Shown piece after piece: positions 33,749-35,797 of a DNA stretch of 35,797 bases; the first letter of the stretch is position 1; the number at the start of each line of letters is the position of its first letter. The notes beneath the pieces were generated by a model. The model did not search any database, was not told the origin of the DNA, and was given only the letters and a program-made list of their open reading frames with translations. Origin of the DNA: an uncultured Prochlorococcus sp. (GTDB lineage: Bacteria > Cyanobacteriota > Cyanobacteriia > PCC-6307 > Cyanobiaceae); NCBI GenBank assembly GCA_902591275.1, contig CACJAC010000011.1:1-35797 (forward strand), read 5' to 3'. The position numbers and the translations under genes were made by a program.

Positions 33749-34792
33749 TTAAATATCTTTAAATGATTCTTTGATTAAAACCTGTATTACTACAGCTAAT
33801 GGAAGAGATAGTATTAAGCCTAGTGGACCAAAAATGAAGGTAAATCCAAATTGTGATATTAATGTCAATCCAGGAAGTAGGTTTGCTTTTTTCTTCATTA
33901 TAGATGGCATTATGATGTAGCTTTCAATATTTTGAATGATTACATATGATCCTAAAACTGCCAGTGGTTTCCAAAAATTATCTAGTAGTGCAATTGAGAT
34001 TGGAAATATACCACTAATAACTGGACCTATATTCGGAATTATATTAAGAACCATTGCTATTAAGGCATTTGAGATAACGTATTTGACATCTAATATAGAT
34101 AAAACTATTAATGATAATAAACCTACTGATAATGAGCTTATGACCATAGAAAAGGTCCAATTTGCTAATGCAATATTGCATTTTTCCAGAATATTTCTAA
34201 ATTTATTACGGTAATTTTTTGGTATTAATAGAAGTACATTTTCTTTATATTGTTTTGGTTCAATAGAAATCATCAAACTCACTGCTAATACGAATATTAA
34301 TCTCAAAAGACCTGAACCTAGATTCCCCGCAATATTAATTAAATTCTTAAAACTTTCTTGAATAGCTTTTGCAATAGTTGAGACATCTGGAATGGTAACT
34401 ACATTATTTATTAAACTGAATATGTCTATAACATTTTCTGATTGTTCGCCATAAAATAAGCTATTAAATTTGTTCAGATTTGTATTGATCAATATATTTA
34501 TTTTTGATAAACCATTTGGAATGTCAACTAGTATTTCATTGAATTCCTTTATAAATGGAGGTAATACAAGAATAAAAATAGTAAATATTATTACTGATAT
34601 GACGGCCAAGACAAGAAACAAAGAAATCGATCGAGGAATTTTCAAACCTTTTTGGATTTGATTAGATAAATTACATACAATATTTGAGATTACTAAAGAA
34701 CAAATTATTAGCAGAAGAAAATCCCTTAAAATCCATACTATTAATAAAGTGATTAATATTACTACTAACTTAAAATATGATGAACTATTCAA
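33749..34792 (-). CDS. AI-2E family transporter-like permease (PerM type)
   Basis: A 347-aa membrane protein with about eight hydrophobic segments. Diagnostic parts are the long polar mid-region (VDIPNGLSKINILINTNLNKF), VFVLAVSLMIS-type helix, and the C-terminal LNIIPNIGPVISGIFPISIALL and PSIMKKKANLLPGLTLISQF motifs characteristic of the AI-2E/UPF0118 family. Start is TTG at 34790-34792; the nearby ATG at 34797-34799 is out of frame. Family members export diverse solutes or signal molecules, and an autoinducer role should not be assumed. psb28 lies 13 bp upstream on the same strand. Confidence 0.9.
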   Translation of the reverse strand: MNSSSYFKLVVILITLLIVWILRDFLLLIICSLVISNIVCNLSNQIQKGLKIPRSISLFLVLAVISVIIFTIFILVLPPFIKEFNEILVDIPNGLSKINILINTNLNKFNSLFYGEQSENVIDIFSLINNVVTIPDVSTIAKAIQESFKNLINIAGNLGSGLLRLIFVLAVSLMISIEPKQYKENVLLLIPKNYRNKFRNILEKCNIALANWTFSMVISSLSVGLLSLIVLSILDVKYVISNALIAMVLNIIPNIGPVISGIFPISIALLDNFWKPLAVLGSYVIIQNIESYIIMPSIMKKKANLLPGLTLISQFGFTFIFGPLGLILSLPLAVVIQVLIKESFKDI

Positions 34793-34805
34793 TTTTCATA
34801 ATATT

Positions 34806-35159
34806 CTACTTCTTTTCAGAATATCCTAATCCATTTGATTTGGCATAACTATTTGCAAATCTCATAAATCTGTCAAAGTCTGGTGTGTTCTTCCAAATAT
34901 AAACCGCTTCTAAAAATATTGGTTCTCCATCAACAAACTTTACTTTAACTTCTCTAGTTAATATTTCACCCTCGGAATCTATCATCCGCATACCTGTGAT
35001 TTCACCGTCTGTAATTGAAGATAATGCCTGAGGTTTTTCAAACAAAAATAATGCTTGACCGGTGGTACCATCTTTACTCCTAGTCAGTCTTATTTCAGGC
35101 ACTACTGGTTCATCAGTTCCCTCATAAAATTGTATTTTTGCAGTTTTATTTGTTGTCAT
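34806..35159 (-). CDS. psb28: Photosystem II assembly factor Psb28
   Basis: Soluble 117-aa protein that binds the CP47 intermediate and assists photosystem II assembly. Conserved features are [64 protein letters not shown], and [27 protein letters not shown]. Length is normal (110-120 aa). ATG start at 35157-35159. It is upstream of the AI-2E-family gene and separated by 60 bp from the mnmH stop. Its presence adds to the photosynthetic assignment of the organism. Confidence 0.96.
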   Translation of the reverse strand: MTTNKTAKIQFYEGTDEPVVPEIRLTRSKDGTTGQALFLFEKPQALSSITDGEITGMRMIDSEGEILTREVKVKFVDGEPIFLEAVYIWKNTPDFDRFMRFANSYAKSNGLGYSEKK

Positions 35160-35219
35160 AATATTCGGTTGATAATTTTTTATCTTAGGAAATATTTTTC
35201 ATATTCGTTTGTAGTTATT

Positions 35220-35797
35220 TTATAAAACATTATTAATTAATCCTAGGATACTTTCATCATATTTTTTATCAGTTAAATCTATTATCTTTATATTTGTTTT
35301 GCCAACCTTTTCATATTCATAACACTTATCGTAATAATCTAAAACTGATCTGCAAACTAAGTCCCATTTCTCATTATGAATTGATTCAAGAGCTATTTTT
35401 GTTCTTTGCGGTCCTAGTCTTTTTTTTATCCTTAGTACTGATTCTTGTAGTTCCTCTTTTTTAAATACACTATAAGTATCTATTAACTCGTCTAACCTGT
35501 TAGATTCGCTCCTTATAATTTCAATCCTCCTAGAGTTTTTCATCTGATTGAAGAATTCATGAGGAATTTTACATTTACCTATATTTGCACTTTCAGCTTC
35601 TACAAAAATATTATTAGAAAATTTAAAAGAATTTAATTTTTCTGCAATTATATTTTCAAATTGTTCATTTGAAGGTTGTTTTTTCATTCCTAAACCTCCA
35701 AATGTACTTCCTCTATGACAAGCAAATCCTTCAAAATCAATAGTTTGATATTTATTTTTATCAAGTAATGATAATAATCTTGTCTTCCCTGTTCCTG
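35220..35797 (-). CDS. mnmH: tRNA 2-selenouridine/geranyl-2-thiouridine synthase MnmH, 5' truncated
   Basis: C-terminal two-thirds of a MnmH/YbbB-type enzyme that modifies the wobble 2-thiouridine of tRNAs, using selenophosphate or geranyl diphosphate. The frame is open to the window edge. The P-loop GTGKTRLLSLL sits close to the edge, followed by DFEGFACHRGSTFGGLG (MnmH DLEGxANHRGSxFG motif), then FVEAESANIGKCKIPHEFF and a helical end. The ATG at 35687 is internal, not the start. The N-terminal rhodanese domain with the catalytic Cys lies outside the window. Whether selD and selenium use exist in this genome cannot be seen here. Confidence 0.87.
   Translation of the reverse strand, partial: GTGKTRLLSLLDKNKYQTIDFEGFACHRGSTFGGLGMKKQPSNEQFENIIAEKLNSFKFSNNIFVEAESANIGKCKIPHEFFNQMKNSRRIEIIRSESNRLDELIDTYSVFKKEELQESVLRIKKRLGPQRTKIALESIHNEKWDLVCRSVLDYYDKCYEYEKVGKTNIKIIDLTDKKYDESILGLINNVL

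Noticed and set aside
33749-34792. Quorum-sensing autoinducer-2 exporter
   Set aside because: The AI-2E family name is historical; most members transport other solutes and no luxS is seen nearby.
1-35797. CRISPR array, insertion sequence or prophage
   Set aside because: No regularly spaced direct repeats, no transposase or phage structural genes, and no terminal inverted repeats were found on reading.

Overview
The window looks like the chromosome of a high-light-adapted Prochlorococcus, or a very close marine picocyanobacterium. This rests on the strongly AT-rich DNA, very short intergenic gaps, cyanobacteria-restricted families (Psb28, PAM68/DUF3464, DUF1816, DUF1830, DUF3082, DUF3288) and a streamlined housekeeping gene set. 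No database search was run. Every assignment comes from reading motifs, gene lengths and gene order. I see no prophage, insertion sequence or CRISPR array.

Layout. 1-578: 3' end of urease alpha (ureC), tail to tail with 575-5361, a divergent four-gene glucosylglycerate block: gpgS on the minus strand, then a GH13 sucrose/glucosylglycerate phosphorylase-type enzyme, a GpgP-type HAD phosphatase and a D-glycerate 3-kinase-type P-loop kinase on the plus strand. Together these could make glucosylglycerate and recycle it to glucose-1-phosphate and 3-phosphoglycerate. 5451-7452: small proteins (DUF1830, 41-, 44- and 50-aa membrane ORFs, a 90-aa secreted protein) around uppP, ending at tRNA-Pro(GGG). 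7554-10065: msrA and an ABC exporter on the minus strand. 10146-19918: a long plus-strand run of DUF3288, trpD, carA, a STAS anti-sigma antagonist with no ATG/GTG/TTG start, Mini-RNase III, a TrmH/RlmB-type rRNA methyltransferase, DUF1816, gatA and dnaE. 19920-22630: minus-strand PAM68-like, rpsO, ruvA, a glycine-zipper secreted protein and an EamA transporter split by a one-base frameshift. 22725-24758: dnaG.

24775-26976 is a minus-strand umuD-umuC-HExxH gene set with a LexA-like palindrome over the predicted umuD -10 element. It is followed by rlmH and an Asn-rich ORF (minus). 27874-33745 (plus): ksgA, ispE, DUF3082, a 31-aa ORF, pdhB, secD, secF and a 60-aa membrane ORF. 33749-35797 (minus): an AI-2E-family permease, psb28 and the 3' part of mnmH, which runs off the window.

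Most of this is core metabolism and information processing. The parts most worth a second look are the self-contained glucosylglycerate synthesis/phosphorolysis cycle, the SOS-like umuDC cassette with a candidate metalloprotease, the STAS gene that seems to need an ATA or ATC start, the frameshifted EamA gene, and several tiny membrane proteins that are easily missed.
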